A stretch of 64,000 bases of DNA from Streptomyces shenzhenensis (GTDB taxonomy: Bacteria > Actinomycetota > Actinomycetes > Streptomycetales > Streptomycetaceae): NCBI RefSeq assembly GCF_021462265.1, contig NZ_JAJONF010000052.1, positions 1 to 64,000 on the forward strand. Direction: 5' to 3'. Under the pieces are notes generated by a model. That model was not told the origin of the DNA. It was given only the letters and a program-made list of their open reading frames with translations, and searched no databases. Positions 8,970 to 17,401 of the stretch are shown here, piece by piece. How positions within the stretch are numbered: the stretch's first letter is position 1; each line of letters begins with the position of its first letter. A program made the position numbers and the translations under genes.

Positions 8970-10376
8970 TCAGCCGCCGCGCCGCACCCGGGCGGCCTCG
9001 CGGGCCTCCGCGAGCTTGCGGGCCTCGCTGCTCTTACGGGACGGCCTGCCACCGGAGCCGCCCCTCGCGTCCTTGGTGCTGCCCAGGCCACGGAACGGGG
9101 CGTTGTGGTTCTTGGGGCGCGGTGCGGCCGCCCCGCGGTCGAGAGGCTTTCCGGAGGGGGCCTTGGCGCCGGTGATGCGGCTCAGCTCCGCCTCTCCAGA
9201 CCGGACTTTGGTGACCTCGGGGGTGACATGGGCGTCGGCCATGACCTGACTCGTCTCGCGGCGCTGTCCCGCGAGGACGAGTGTCACGACGGTGCCGGAG
9301 CGGCCGGCCCGGGCGGTGCGGCCCGCGCGGTGCAGATAGTCCTTGGGGTCGGCGGCCGGGTCGACATTGACCACGAGGTCGAGGTCGTCGACGTGCAGGC
9401 CGCGTGCGGCGACGTTCGTCGCCACCAGGGCACTGACCTGCCCGTTCTTGAACTGGGCCAGGGTCCGGGTGCGCTGCGGCTGGGACTTCCCGCTGTGCAG
9501 GGCGGCGGCCGCCACACCGCTGGCCCGCAGATGCCGCGTGAGCTGGTCGACGCCGTGCTTGGTGTCCAGGAACAGCAGGACGCGGCCGTCCCGGGCGGCG
9601 ATCTCCGTGGTCACGGCGTACCGGTCGGGACCGTGCACGACGAAGACGTGGTGCTCGATCGTGGAGACCGCGCTGGACGAGGGGTCCACGGAGTGGACGG
9701 CGGGGTCGCGCAGGTAGTCCTGGACCAGCTCGTCGCGGTCGAGGGTGGCGGAGAACAGCATGCGCTGCCCGTCGGGTCGCACCTGGTCCAGTATCTCGGT
9801 GACCTGCGGCAGGAACCCCATGTCACACATCTGGTCGGCCTCGTCGAGGACCGTGATGCGCACCTGTCCCAGCCGGCATCCCTTGCGGTCGATGAGGTCG
9901 TGCAGTCGGCCGGGCGTGGCGACGACGATCTCGGCGCCGTCCCGCAGCGCGGCGGCCTGCCGTCCGAAGGACACTCCGCCCACCACGGTCGCGAGCCGCA
10001 GCCCCAGCGCTTCGGCGTACGCGGTGAGTACCTCACCGACCTGCTGCGCCAGCTCCCTGGTGGGTACCAGAACGAGCGCCAGCGGCTCCTTGGGCTGTGC
10101 GCGCCGCCCGGCCGTCCGGGCGAGCATTCCCAGGCCGAAGGCGAGTGTCTTGCCGGATCCGGTGCGGCCCCGGCCCAGGACGTCCCGCCCCGCGAGCGCG
10201 TTGGGCAGGGCCGCCGCCTGGATGGGGAAGGGCACCCTCACACCGTGCTCGGCTAGCACCCGCAGGATCTCGGCCGGCAGCCCCAGCTCCGCAAAGGACG
10301 CCGCCGGGGGCAGAGCCTCGGTGGCGCCCGACACCTCGTCCTGCTGCTGGGCATCGACCCGTGCTGATTCGCTCAT
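8970..10376 (-). CDS. DEAD-box ATP-dependent RNA helicase
   Basis: 468 aa from the ATG at 10376, which has GGAGGAAG upstream; longer upstream starts lack one. Seen: Q motif (FAELGLPAEILRVL..PFPIQ), Walker A GRTGSGKT (about 70-77), PTRELA, TPGR, DEAD (about 178-181), SAT (about 209-211), and in the second RecA domain ARGLHVDDLDLVVN and HRAGRTARAG. The C-terminal tail is basic (KPLDRGAAAPRPKNHNAPF..RKSSEARK), as in RNA-binding extensions. Known: such helicases unwind short RNA duplexes in ribosome assembly and mRNA turnover and are often cold-inducible. Cytoplasmic, transcribed alone; a sigma-factor remnant converges on its 3' end. Confidence 0.95.
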   Translation of the reverse strand: MSESARVDAQQQDEVSGATEALPPAASFAELGLPAEILRVLAEHGVRVPFPIQAAALPNALAGRDVLGRGRTGSGKTLAFGLGMLARTAGRRAQPKEPLALVLVPTRELAQQVGEVLTAYAEALGLRLATVVGGVSFGRQAAALRDGAEIVVATPGRLHDLIDRKGCRLGQVRITVLDEADQMCDMGFLPQVTEILDQVRPDGQRMLFSATLDRDELVQDYLRDPAVHSVDPSSSAVSTIEHHVFVVHGPDRYAVTTEIAARDGRVLLFLDTKHGVDQLTRHLRASGVAAAALHSGKSQPQRTRTLAQFKNGQVSALVATNVAARGLHVDDLDLVVNVDPAADPKDYLHRAGRTARAGRSGTVVTLVLAGQRRETSQVMADAHVTPEVTKVRSGEAELSRITGAKAPSGKPLDRGAAAPRPKNHNAPFRGLGSTKDARGGSGGRPSRKSSEARKLAEAREAARVRRGG

Positions 10377-10864
10377 AGAAAGCCTTCCTCCAAAGGGACC
10401 GTACCGAGGAAGGCGCGGCAGGGACGCGGCCGCCGGCCAGGGACCCGCACCGGGCACCGACACAGCGACGCTGCAAACGCTCCACGCTAGCACGGAGCGC
10501 ACCGGCCGCCCGAGCCTCCCATGGCCGCGCCGCTCAGCCCCGGAACGACAACTGGACCCGCCTGTGCCGACCGTCTCGTGCCGACCAGTAGCCGTTGGGA
10601 CGGTTTACCAGATGCAGACCAGGAGCCTGCCGGTGACCACCCTTCGACTGCGGCAGCCGCTCACGCAACCCGGCTGCATGACCCAGCCGTATGCGGCCGG
10701 GTAATTGCCACAATGAAGCTAGATCGGTCATTCGTCGCAAGTCATCGACGCTGCGGCGACACGAGCAGCAGGCGAAGAACGGAAGAAATGGCGGCACCCT
10801 CCATCGAGGTCGAGCACCAAGGCATATTCAGATCAGCCCTCTGAACAGGCCTTCTATGTCAAAC
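10377..10864. other. Intergenic region between the helicase and oxygenase genes
   Basis: About 490 bp between divergently transcribed genes, holding the helicase leader (right of 10376) and the approach to the Rieske operon. Short open frames exist, including an 87-codon one on the minus strand at 10534-10797, but none has a plausible Shine-Dalgarno sequence or a recognisable product. There is an AT-richer patch around 10700-10760. Nothing else can be supported. Confidence 0.4.
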
Positions 10865-10881
10865 CTTCCGTGAGGCGGAAG
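10865..10881. promoter_or_regulatory. Inverted repeat CTTCCG-N5-CGGAAG upstream of the Rieske operon
   Basis: A perfect 6-bp inverted repeat with a 5-nt spacer, ending 67 bp before the oxygenase start. Size, symmetry and position suit a dimeric repressor such as an IclR-type protein. The local IclR gene downstream of the operon is broken (see 13123-13520), so the site may be an orphan or be served elsewhere. No protein assignment can be made from the sequence. Confidence 0.4.
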
Positions 10882-10948
10882 CGGTATTGCGTCCCCCGGA
10901 GCCCGTCCAGACGATGTCGCCACGACCCAACGACGGGAGCCGAACGCC

Positions 10949-12013
10949 ATGCCTCACATCACCGCTTTTGCCAGGAACCAGTGGTACGTCGCCGCCTACA
11001 GTCACGAGGTCGGGCGCGAGTTGCTCGGGCGGACGGTCCTCGGGGAACCGCTCGTGTTCTACCGGGCGGAGGAGGACGGCTCGCCCGTGGCCCTCAGCGA
11101 CCGCTGTGTGCACCGCCGTTACCCGCTGTCGGAGAGCGGTCTGGACGGCGACCGGATCGTGTGCGGGTACCACGGGTTCACCTACGACCGGACCGGCGCC
11201 TGCGTGTACGTGCCGGGGCAGAAACGCGTCCCGCGCACCGCCCGGGTCGCCTCCTACCCGGTGGCCGAGCAGGACTCGCTGGTGTGGGTGTGGGTCGGCG
11301 ACCCGGCCCTCGCCGACCCGGACACCATCCCGCGCGCCCGCCACCTCGACTCCCCCGGCTGGGTGACCGTGCGCGGCATGGAACCCATCGACGCCGACTA
11401 CGGCCTCCTCGTCGACAACCTCCTCGACCTCTCCCACGAGACCTACCTGCACGGCGGCTACATAGGCACCCCCGAGGTCGCCGAGACGCCCATCACCACC
11501 GAGGTCGACGAGGGCGCCGGGATCGTACGGGTCAGCCGGCGCATGGACGACGCCGAGTGCCCGCCGTTCTACGCCCGTTCGACCGGGATCGACGGCCGGA
11601 TCACGCGCTGGCAGGACATCGAGTACCACGCGCCGTGCCTGTACCTGCTGCACAGCCGCATCGCGCCGGTCGGCGTGCTGCCCGAGGCCGACGGCAGCGA
11701 CCCGAACGGGTTCCACACCGAGATCACCTACGCGATCACCCCGTCCGCGGACGGCAAGGTGTACGACTTCTGGATGGTCTCCCGGGACTGGGCGACCGAC
11801 GACGCCGAGGTCACCGAGTTCCTGCGCGGCAACAACCACACGGTGGTGATGCAGGACGTGGACGCCCTCAATCTCCTCCAGCGGACGCTGGGTTCGGAGC
11901 GGGCCGGTTACCAGGAGCTGAGCATCAACATCGACACCGGCGGGCTCGCCGCCCGCCGTATCCTCGCCCGGCTGGTCGAGGAGGGCGACAAGCCCGTGGA
12001 GAAGGCCCTGTGA
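10949..12013 (+). CDS. Rieske non-heme iron oxygenase (vanillate O-demethylase oxygenase-like)
   Basis: 354 aa. Seen: Rieske 2Fe-2S ligands C53-x-H55 and C72-x2-H75 (DRCVHRR..CGYHGF), and the mononuclear iron site D156-NLLDLSH163-ETYLH168. The N-terminus FARNQWYVAAYSHEV resembles VanA-type oxygenases. Known: this family O- or N-demethylates or hydroxylates aromatic substrates, drawing electrons from a VanB-type reductase. That reductase is encoded two genes downstream and the three genes are translationally coupled (GTGA at 12010, ATGA at 12222). Inference: catabolism of a methoxylated aromatic acid, possibly vanillate-like. Good start: GGGAG lies upstream in the leader. Confidence 0.9.
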   Translation: MPHITAFARNQWYVAAYSHEVGRELLGRTVLGEPLVFYRAEEDGSPVALSDRCVHRRYPLSESGLDGDRIVCGYHGFTYDRTGACVYVPGQKRVPRTARVASYPVAEQDSLVWVWVGDPALADPDTIPRARHLDSPGWVTVRGMEPIDADYGLLVDNLLDLSHETYLHGGYIGTPEVAETPITTEVDEGAGIVRVSRRMDDAECPPFYARSTGIDGRITRWQDIEYHAPCLYLLHSRIAPVGVLPEADGSDPNGFHTEITYAITPSADGKVYDFWMVSRDWATDDAEVTEFLRGNNHTVVMQDVDALNLLQRTLGSERAGYQELSINIDTGGLAARRILARLVEEGDKPVEKAL

Positions 12014-12225
12014 CCACGCCGGCCGGCAGGGCCCGCGAGACCGGCGGCACCGGCAGGCCCGGTGGGACCGGCGAGATCTACCGCGTCGACTGGCTGCCGG
12101 GCACCGACGTGCTGCACGGCACCTGTCACTGCGGTGCCGAGCACACCGCCCAGGACCCGGTCGGGATGTGGGAGTGGATGCTCGGGCACCCCGAAGGCCA
12201 CCAGCCCCCGGAGCGCACCCCATGA
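12010..12225 (+). CDS. Small CHCG-motif protein coupled to the oxygenase operon (71 aa)
   Basis: Starts at GTG 12010, overlapping the oxygenase stop by 4 bp, and ends at TGA 12225, overlapping the reductase ATG by 4 bp (ATGA). Two couplings plus correct phase make this a real gene despite its size. Seen: a flexible Gly/Arg/Thr N-terminus, then YRVDWLPGTDVLHGTCHCGAEH and a Trp-containing tail (GMWEWMLGHPEGH). The CHCG with nearby His residues could bind a metal. Known families: none recognised. Inference: an accessory or third component of the oxygenase, such as a metallochaperone or stabilising subunit; unproven. Confidence 0.8.
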   Translation: MTTPAGRARETGGTGRPGGTGEIYRVDWLPGTDVLHGTCHCGAEHTAQDPVGMWEWMLGHPEGHQPPERTP

Positions 12226-13172
12226 GCCTCCCCATGAGCCTGTACGAAGCCGAACTCGTCGTCACGGAGCGCGTGTCGGCGGCCGAGGGAGTCGTCGCCC
12301 TGACCCTGCGGCATCCACTGGGCGAGGAACTGCCCGGCTGGGATCCCGGCGCGCACGTCGACGTCGTACTCGGGCCTGAACTGGAGCGGCAGTTCTCGCT
12401 CTGCGGCGATCCCGGCGACCGCTCCGGCTGGCGGATCGCGGTGCTCAGGGAGCCGGACGGGCGCGGCGGATCCGCGTACGTCCACGAGCGGTTGGGCGTC
12501 GGTGACAAGGTGCGGGTGCGCGGGCCGCGCAACCACTTCCGGCTCGAATCCGCACCGCGCTACCGGTTCGTCGCGGGCGGCATCGGCATCACCCCGATCC
12601 TGCCGATGCTCGCCGCCGCCGAGGCCGCGGGCGCCGAGTGGACGCTGCTGTACGGCGGCCGGACCCGGCGGTCCATGGCGTTCACGGACGAGCTGGCGCG
12701 GTACGGGGACGGACGGGTCAGCGTCGCCCCGCAGGACGAGACCGGCCTGCTGGACCTGGCCGCCGTGCTCGACGACGTCCCGGACGGCACGCTCGTGTAC
12801 TGCTGTGGTCCGGGGGCGTTGCTGGACGCGGTGGAGGAGCGCTGCCCGGCCGGGGTGCTGCGGGTCGAGCGGTTCCAGCCGAAGGCCCGGCAGGGCGGTG
12901 CGGAGCGGGAGTTCGAGGTCGTGCTCGCGCGGAGCGGTCGTACGCTCACCGTCGTGCCCGGCGTCTCCGTGCTCGACGCCGTCCGGGCCGCGGGCGTCGA
13001 GGTGCTCTACTCCTGCACCGAGGGCACCTGTGGGACGTGCGAGACGGATGTCCTCGAGGGCGACCCCGACCACCGGGACTCGGTGCTCACCGAGGCGGAG
13101 CGGGCGGCCGGGGAGACCATGCTCATCTGTGTGTCGCGCTGCCGAGGGGCGCGTCTGGTGCTGGATCTGTGA
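12222..13172 (+). CDS. Oxygenase reductase, ferredoxin-NAD(P)H type (VanB-like)
   Basis: 316 aa from the ATG at 12222, coupled to the 71-aa gene. Seen in order: flavin-binding RQFSLCGDP (about 55-65), NAD(P)-binding GGIGITPILPM (about 115), and a C-terminal plant-type 2Fe-2S domain with YSCTEGTCGTCETD plus a fourth cysteine in LICVSRC. Known: phthalate dioxygenase reductase-type proteins pass electrons from NAD(P)H via FMN to the 2Fe-2S centre and then to the Rieske oxygenase. This is the electron-transfer partner of the gene at 10949. Its last 50 bp are overlapped antisense by the decayed IclR gene. Confidence 0.92.
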   Translation: MSLPMSLYEAELVVTERVSAAEGVVALTLRHPLGEELPGWDPGAHVDVVLGPELERQFSLCGDPGDRSGWRIAVLREPDGRGGSAYVHERLGVGDKVRVRGPRNHFRLESAPRYRFVAGGIGITPILPMLAAAEAAGAEWTLLYGGRTRRSMAFTDELARYGDGRVSVAPQDETGLLDLAAVLDDVPDGTLVYCCGPGALLDAVEERCPAGVLRVERFQPKARQGGAEREFEVVLARSGRTLTVVPGVSVLDAVRAAGVEVLYSCTEGTCGTCETDVLEGDPDHRDSVLTEAERAAGETMLICVSRCRGARLVLDL

Positions 13173-13520
13173 TCCGCGGGTCCGCCTCGATCCGCGCCGC
13201 CGCCGGCAGGTGCGGCAGCAGATCGCGGCGGGCCGCCACGGTGGGCCTCCGGCCGGAGTGCATCGCGAGACTCACCCCGGCCACCGCTCGGCCGCTTTGG
13301 TCCCGGACCGGGGCGGCCAGTGTCGTCACCCGTCCTCCCGGTCGCCGTCGAGCAGCACGTACGCCTCGGCGCGTGCGGTTTCCGTCCGGCGGGCCGCCAT
13401 CGCGCGGTCCACCGCCGTCGCGCGCGCCGGGAAGCGCGCCCTCACCGCGACGGCCGCCGCTGCCCATGTGTACGAGCAGATCCAGGCGGCCGAGCGCGGG
13501 CTGCCCCGCAAGGCGGACAC
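13123..13520 (-). pseudogene. IclR-family regulator remnant (frameshifted C-terminal half)
   Basis: Minus-strand residues VTTLAAPVRDQSGRAVAGVSLAM...LLPHLPAAARIEADPRI match the end of the IclR effector-binding domain. Immediately upstream, in another frame, YVLLDGDREDG runs into a TGA. Adding one base in the GGGTG run near 13327 joins the frames as DREDGVTTLAAPV, the expected IclR order. The helix-turn-helix part is missing, since the GH87 gene begins within a few bases of the remnant. Position next to the Rieske operon suggests it once regulated that operon. Inference: the cognate regulator has been lost. Confidence 0.65.
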
Positions 13521-13522
13521 CG

Positions 13523-15700
13523 TCACGACGTCAGATACGCCTCCACCTCGCTGAACTGGCCCGCCGGCCAGCCGTCGTTGGCGGTGACGGTCAGCCGCAG
13601 ATAGCGCAGGCTGGTGGAGCTGGGCAGGGGCACGGTGACGGTGTTGCCGCTGGCCGGGTCGAAGCGGTACCCCGTGGAGCCCACCACGGTCGAGTAGTTC
13701 GACCCGTCGGTGCTGCCCAGCACGGTGACGGTCTGGGTGCGGGCCGCCCAGGCCGGGGACGGGGGCAGTTTCAGCACCAGCCGGCGGGCCGCGTAGGCGG
13801 AGCCGAGGTCGATGGTCAGGGACTGCGGGAAGGCGTTGTTGGTGGACTCCCAGTAGCTGTTCGCGTCGCCGTCGACGGCCTTGCCGGGCGTGTAGACGTC
13901 CTGCGAGCCGGTGGCGGTCGCCGGGCGGCCCGCCGCGAGGTTGCGGTTCGGGTCCGGGTCGGGGTTGCCCTGCCCCGGCGTCGGCCAGCTGGAGCAGTCC
14001 GACCAGGTGCCGGCCCACCCGGAGTTGCCGCCGGCGTCGGTGAGCGCGAAGGAGCCGGAGTTGGCCGGGTAGGGGCAGTTGTAGACGCCTGCCGCGCCGA
14101 CGCCGGTGGCGGTGACGTCGCGGAAGGCGGCGGCGCCCTGCGCCTCGGCCTGGACCACCACCGTGCCGGTGTTCCGCACGGTCGCGCCGGTCACGTTGAC
14201 GTTCCGGACCGGGTACCCCTGCCCGCCGCCGGAGACGAACTCGAAGGCGCTGTAAGGGCTGTCGGTGATCGTGGTGTTGGTGATGTTCACGGTGGCGTTG
14301 ATGGCGCTGTCGTAGGAGTCGACGCGCAGTGCGCCCATCGGGTGGTTCCAGTTGGGGTTCATCGCACCGGTGCGCACCAGCGTGTTGCCGTCGACGGTGA
14401 TCGTGCCGGACAGCGGGGAGAACGGGTCGGCGAACTTCTGGTTGGAGATGGCGATACCGCTGCCGAGGGCGTTGGTGTCGGAGATCAGGTTGTTCCGCAC
14501 GGTGATGTCGGTGCCGCCGTAGATGGCGATGCCGTTGGCCAGGTTCGGCTGGGAGATGGTGTTGCCGGTGAAGCTGGAGTCGGTGTCGGGCGAGTACAGC
14601 GACCACATGGCGAGGGAGTCGTCGCCCTGGTTCCGCAGGAAGTTGTTGCGGACCTGGACGCCGTGGGCGGTGCCGTTGAGGTTGAGGCCGTCAGCGGTGG
14701 TGTCGAGGATGCGGTTGTTCTCGACGACGAGGTTGTCGTTGTCGCCCATCAGCCAGAACCCGCACTTGAGATGCTGGATCCACATGCCGGACACCGAACT
14801 GTTCGGCCCGAGCGAGCCGTTGACGAAGTTGTCCGGATTGGAGTCGACGCGTTCGGTGACCTCGCCGATGACCGCGAAGTCGTTGATGTGGACGTTTCCT
14901 GAGGAGCTGGACTGGTCGATGAACCGGGAGGTGTGCACGACCGAGTACCAGCTGCCGGCGCCCAGCAGGGTCACGTTCTGCACGCCGCTCAGGGAGGACG
15001 TCAGCCTGTAGTCGCCCGGCGGGATCCACACCGTTCCGCCCTGGGCCGCGGAGATGGCGTCCCGGAAGGCCTGGGTGGAGTCGCCGTTGCCGCTGGGGTC
15101 GGCGCCCTTGGAGACGACGGAGACCGATCCGGCGGGCTGCGAGGCGGCCGCGGCGACCTGCTCGAAGTCGGCCACGTCGACGGTGACCTGGGTGCCGGTG
15201 GACTCGAAGGCGACCTTGTCGCCCGCCTGGACGTTCTGGCCGAGCAACAGCCGGGCGTTGTCGAAGAAGTGGTGCTGCTTGGCGCCCGCGATCCAGCCGG
15301 TGTCGACGTAGGAGTACTTGGAGGTGACGGCCAGGGTCTTCGCCAGTCTGACCCCGTTGACGTACACGTTCAGCGTGCCGGTCTGGCCGTCGGGGACGCT
15401 GTAGGCGAGGTTCACGGCGTTGGCCGCCCGGGGTGCGGTGAACTCGACCCGTTGTCCGGAGGTCAGGCGCACGGCCTGGCGGCCGGAGGCCTCGGAGGCG
15501 AGGGTGCCCTGGGTGTAGTCGGGGCCGATCCTGGTGCCGGTGGTGGCCGCCGACTCCGCCTCTACGGAGGTGAAGGGGAGGCTGGCGCCCGCTGCCGCGT
15601 GGGCGGCGGGCGCGAGGGCGACGAGCATGCCGGCGGCGAGGGCGACAGCGGCCGCCAGTGCTGGCATGCTCCTGACAGTACTGGCTGTGGTGCGCTGCAT
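13523..15700 (-). CDS. Secreted GH87-type alpha-1,3-glucanase with carbohydrate-binding domains
   Basis: 725 aa. Start 15700 is chosen for its signal peptide (MQRTTASTVRSMPALAAAVALAAGMLV..AHA) with GAAGGGA upstream. Seen: a CBM35-like N-terminal domain (about 45-190), a beta-helix region opening with ADPSGNGDSTQAFRDAI and TLLGAGSWYS, then ADGLN and QGDDS, and a C-terminal F5/8 type C (discoidin) domain from about 590. Known: GH87 mutanases/mycodextranases use three Asp; D337, D360 and D361 here show the 23-residue spacing I recall for Agl-KA (D1045, D1068, D1069). It should cleave alpha-1,3-glucan of fungal walls or dental mutan. It lies just downstream of aglA and may be expressed with the mal genes. 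Confidence 0.85.
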   Translation of the reverse strand: MQRTTASTVRSMPALAAAVALAAGMLVALAPAAHAAAGASLPFTSVEAESAATTGTRIGPDYTQGTLASEASGRQAVRLTSGQRVEFTAPRAANAVNLAYSVPDGQTGTLNVYVNGVRLAKTLAVTSKYSYVDTGWIAGAKQHHFFDNARLLLGQNVQAGDKVAFESTGTQVTVDVADFEQVAAAASQPAGSVSVVSKGADPSGNGDSTQAFRDAISAAQGGTVWIPPGDYRLTSSLSGVQNVTLLGAGSWYSVVHTSRFIDQSSSSGNVHINDFAVIGEVTERVDSNPDNFVNGSLGPNSSVSGMWIQHLKCGFWLMGDNDNLVVENNRILDTTADGLNLNGTAHGVQVRNNFLRNQGDDSLAMWSLYSPDTDSSFTGNTISQPNLANGIAIYGGTDITVRNNLISDTNALGSGIAISNQKFADPFSPLSGTITVDGNTLVRTGAMNPNWNHPMGALRVDSYDSAINATVNITNTTITDSPYSAFEFVSGGGQGYPVRNVNVTGATVRNTGTVVVQAEAQGAAAFRDVTATGVGAAGVYNCPYPANSGSFALTDAGGNSGWAGTWSDCSSWPTPGQGNPDPDPNRNLAAGRPATATGSQDVYTPGKAVDGDANSYWESTNNAFPQSLTIDLGSAYAARRLVLKLPPSPAWAARTQTVTVLGSTDGSNYSTVVGSTGYRFDPASGNTVTVPLPSSTSLRYLRLTVTANDGWPAGQFSEVEAYLTS

Positions 15701-15718
15701 GTCCGATCCCTTCGGTGT

Positions 15719-15748
15719 GGGGGAAAAGGGGGATGGGGCGGGATGGGG
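15719..15748 (+). other. G-run tract with quadruplex potential between aglA and the GH87 gene
   Basis: Five consecutive G-runs of 5, 5, 4, 3 and 4 separated by 1-4 nt loops lie on the plus strand, in the 65-bp gap between the aglA stop and the GH87 start. Transcription runs on the minus strand, so the G-rich strand is the template. A folded quadruplex there could hinder polymerase and uncouple the two genes. That is inference; only the tract itself is seen. Confidence 0.5.
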
Positions 15749-15765
15749 CGAGCGGGACCCGCGGC

Positions 15766-17370
15766 TCAGTCGGTCAGCCAGGCCGCCGTGTCCCGCGGCA
15801 GCCGGCCCGCGTCGTCCAGGGGGCCGCTGCTGAGCAGGAGGCGGGCGTGGCCGGGGAGTTCGGCGGGGGTGGCGGCGAGGTTGACCACGCAGGTCAGGCC
15901 CGCGCGGGTGAAGGCGAGGACGCCCTCGGGGGCGGGCAGCCAGGCCAGCGGGGAGTCGCCGAAGCGCGGGCGCAGGGCGAGGGCGCGCCGGTAGAGGGCG
16001 AGCATCGAGTCGGCGTCGTCCCGCTGGCGGTCGACCGCGTACGACTCCCAGCCGGCCGGCTGCGGCAGCCAGGGCTCCTCGCGCGAACCGAAGCCGGCGT
16101 ACGGCGCCCCGGCCGACCAGGGCAGCGGCACCCGGCAGCCGTCCCGGCCGGGGTCGGTGCCGCCGGACCGGAAGTACATCGGATCCTGGATGCGGCCGGC
16201 CGGGATCTCGGCCTCGGGGAGCCCCAGCTCCTCGCCCTGGTAGAGGTAGACCGCGCCGGGCAGGGCCAGCGACAGCAGGGCGGCCGCGCGGGCCCGGCGG
16301 GTCCCGAGGGCGAGGTCCGTCGGGACACCGAAGGCCTTGGCCGCGAAGTCGAAACCGGTGTCCTCGCGGCCGTACCGGGTGACCGTGCGGGTCACGTCGT
16401 GGTTGCAGAGCACCCAGGTGGCGGGGGCGCCGACCGGGGCGTGCTCGGCGAGGGTGGTGTCGATCGAGGTGCGCAGCCTGGCCGCGTCCCAGGGGCAGGA
16501 CAGGAAGGAGAAGTTGAAGGCGGTGTGGAGTTCGTCGGGGCGCAGGTAGCGGGCGAAGCGTTCGGCGTCGGGGAGCCAGACCTCGCCGACGAAGACGCCG
16601 CCGTAGGTGTCGGCCACGGCCCGCCAGGAGCGGTAGATGTCGTGGAGTTCGTCGCGGTCGACGAACGGGTGCGGGTCCGGGTGGGTGGCCAGGTCGGGCA
16701 GGTCCGGGTCCTTGGCGAGCAGGGCGGCCGAGTCGATGCGGACGCCGGCCACGCCCCGCTCGAACCAGAAGCGCAGGATGTCCTCGTGTTCCTGGTGGAC
16801 GGCCGGGTGGGCCCAGTTGAGGTCGGGCTGTTCGGGGGTGAAGAGGTGCAGGTACCACTCGCCGTCGGGCAGCCGGGTCCACACCGGTTCGGTGGAGCCG
16901 ACGAACTGCGACGGCCAGTCGTTGGGCGGCAGGGCGCCGTCCGGGCCGCGGCCCGGACGGAAGTGGAACAGGTCGCGCTCCGGGCTGCCCGGCCCGGCGG
17001 CCAACGCGGCCTGGAACCAGGGGTGCTGGTCGGACACGTGGTTGGGGACGATGTCGACGATCGTCCGGATGCCCAGCTCCCTCGCCTCCGCGATGAGCTT
17101 CTCGGCCTCGGCGAGGGTGCCGAAGGCCGGGTCGATGGCCCGGTAGTCGGCGACGTCGTAGCCGCCGTCCTTCATGGGTGACGGGTACCAGGGGCTGAAC
17201 CACAGGGCGTCAACGCCGAGTTCGGCGAGGTACGGCAGCCTGGCACGGACGCCCGCGAGGTCGCCGGTGCCGTCGCCGTCGTTGTCGGCGAAGCTGCGGA
17301 CGTACACCTGGTAGATGACGGCCGAGCGCCACCAGTCGTGGTCCTTCAGGGCATGGCTGGGCTGTCCCAC
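15766..17370 (-). CDS. aglA: Alpha-glucosidase, GH13 oligo-1,6-glucosidase type
   Basis: 534 aa. Seen: the GH13 barrel start (WWRSAVIYQVYVRSFAD), VDIVPNHVSDQHPWF, nucleophile D213 in GVAGVRIDSA, acid/base E263 in FVGEVWL, and third carboxylate D325 in LCNHDVTR. Known: this subfamily hydrolyses non-reducing alpha-glucosyl residues of maltose, isomaltose and short maltodextrins. There is no signal peptide, so it acts in the cytoplasm on sugar imported by MalEFG. It is the last gene of the malE-malF-malG-aglA series, 31 bp after malG, the arrangement I recall for the S. coelicolor mal locus. The SA after the catalytic Asp departs from the more common VA. Confidence 0.9.
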   Translation of the reverse strand: MGQPSHALKDHDWWRSAVIYQVYVRSFADNDGDGTGDLAGVRARLPYLAELGVDALWFSPWYPSPMKDGGYDVADYRAIDPAFGTLAEAEKLIAEARELGIRTIVDIVPNHVSDQHPWFQAALAAGPGSPERDLFHFRPGRGPDGALPPNDWPSQFVGSTEPVWTRLPDGEWYLHLFTPEQPDLNWAHPAVHQEHEDILRFWFERGVAGVRIDSAALLAKDPDLPDLATHPDPHPFVDRDELHDIYRSWRAVADTYGGVFVGEVWLPDAERFARYLRPDELHTAFNFSFLSCPWDAARLRTSIDTTLAEHAPVGAPATWVLCNHDVTRTVTRYGREDTGFDFAAKAFGVPTDLALGTRRARAAALLSLALPGAVYLYQGEELGLPEAEIPAGRIQDPMYFRSGGTDPGRDGCRVPLPWSAGAPYAGFGSREEPWLPQPAGWESYAVDRQRDDADSMLALYRRALALRPRFGDSPLAWLPAPEGVLAFTRAGLTCVVNLAATPAELPGHARLLLSSGPLDDAGRLPRDTAAWLTD

Positions 17371-17401
17371 TGGGCGAACCTTTCTGTCGGAGGAAGGGCC
17401 G

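Noticed and set aside
10534..10797. 87-codon minus-strand frame in the helicase-oxygenase gap
   Set aside because: No ribosome-binding site, no recognisable domain and unusual composition for the region.
13523..17203. A 1,226-codon minus-strand frame reading through aglA and GH87 as one protein
   Set aside because: Its first 500 codons are an out-of-frame reading of aglA. The real GH87 gene starts at 15700 with a ribosome-binding site and signal peptide.
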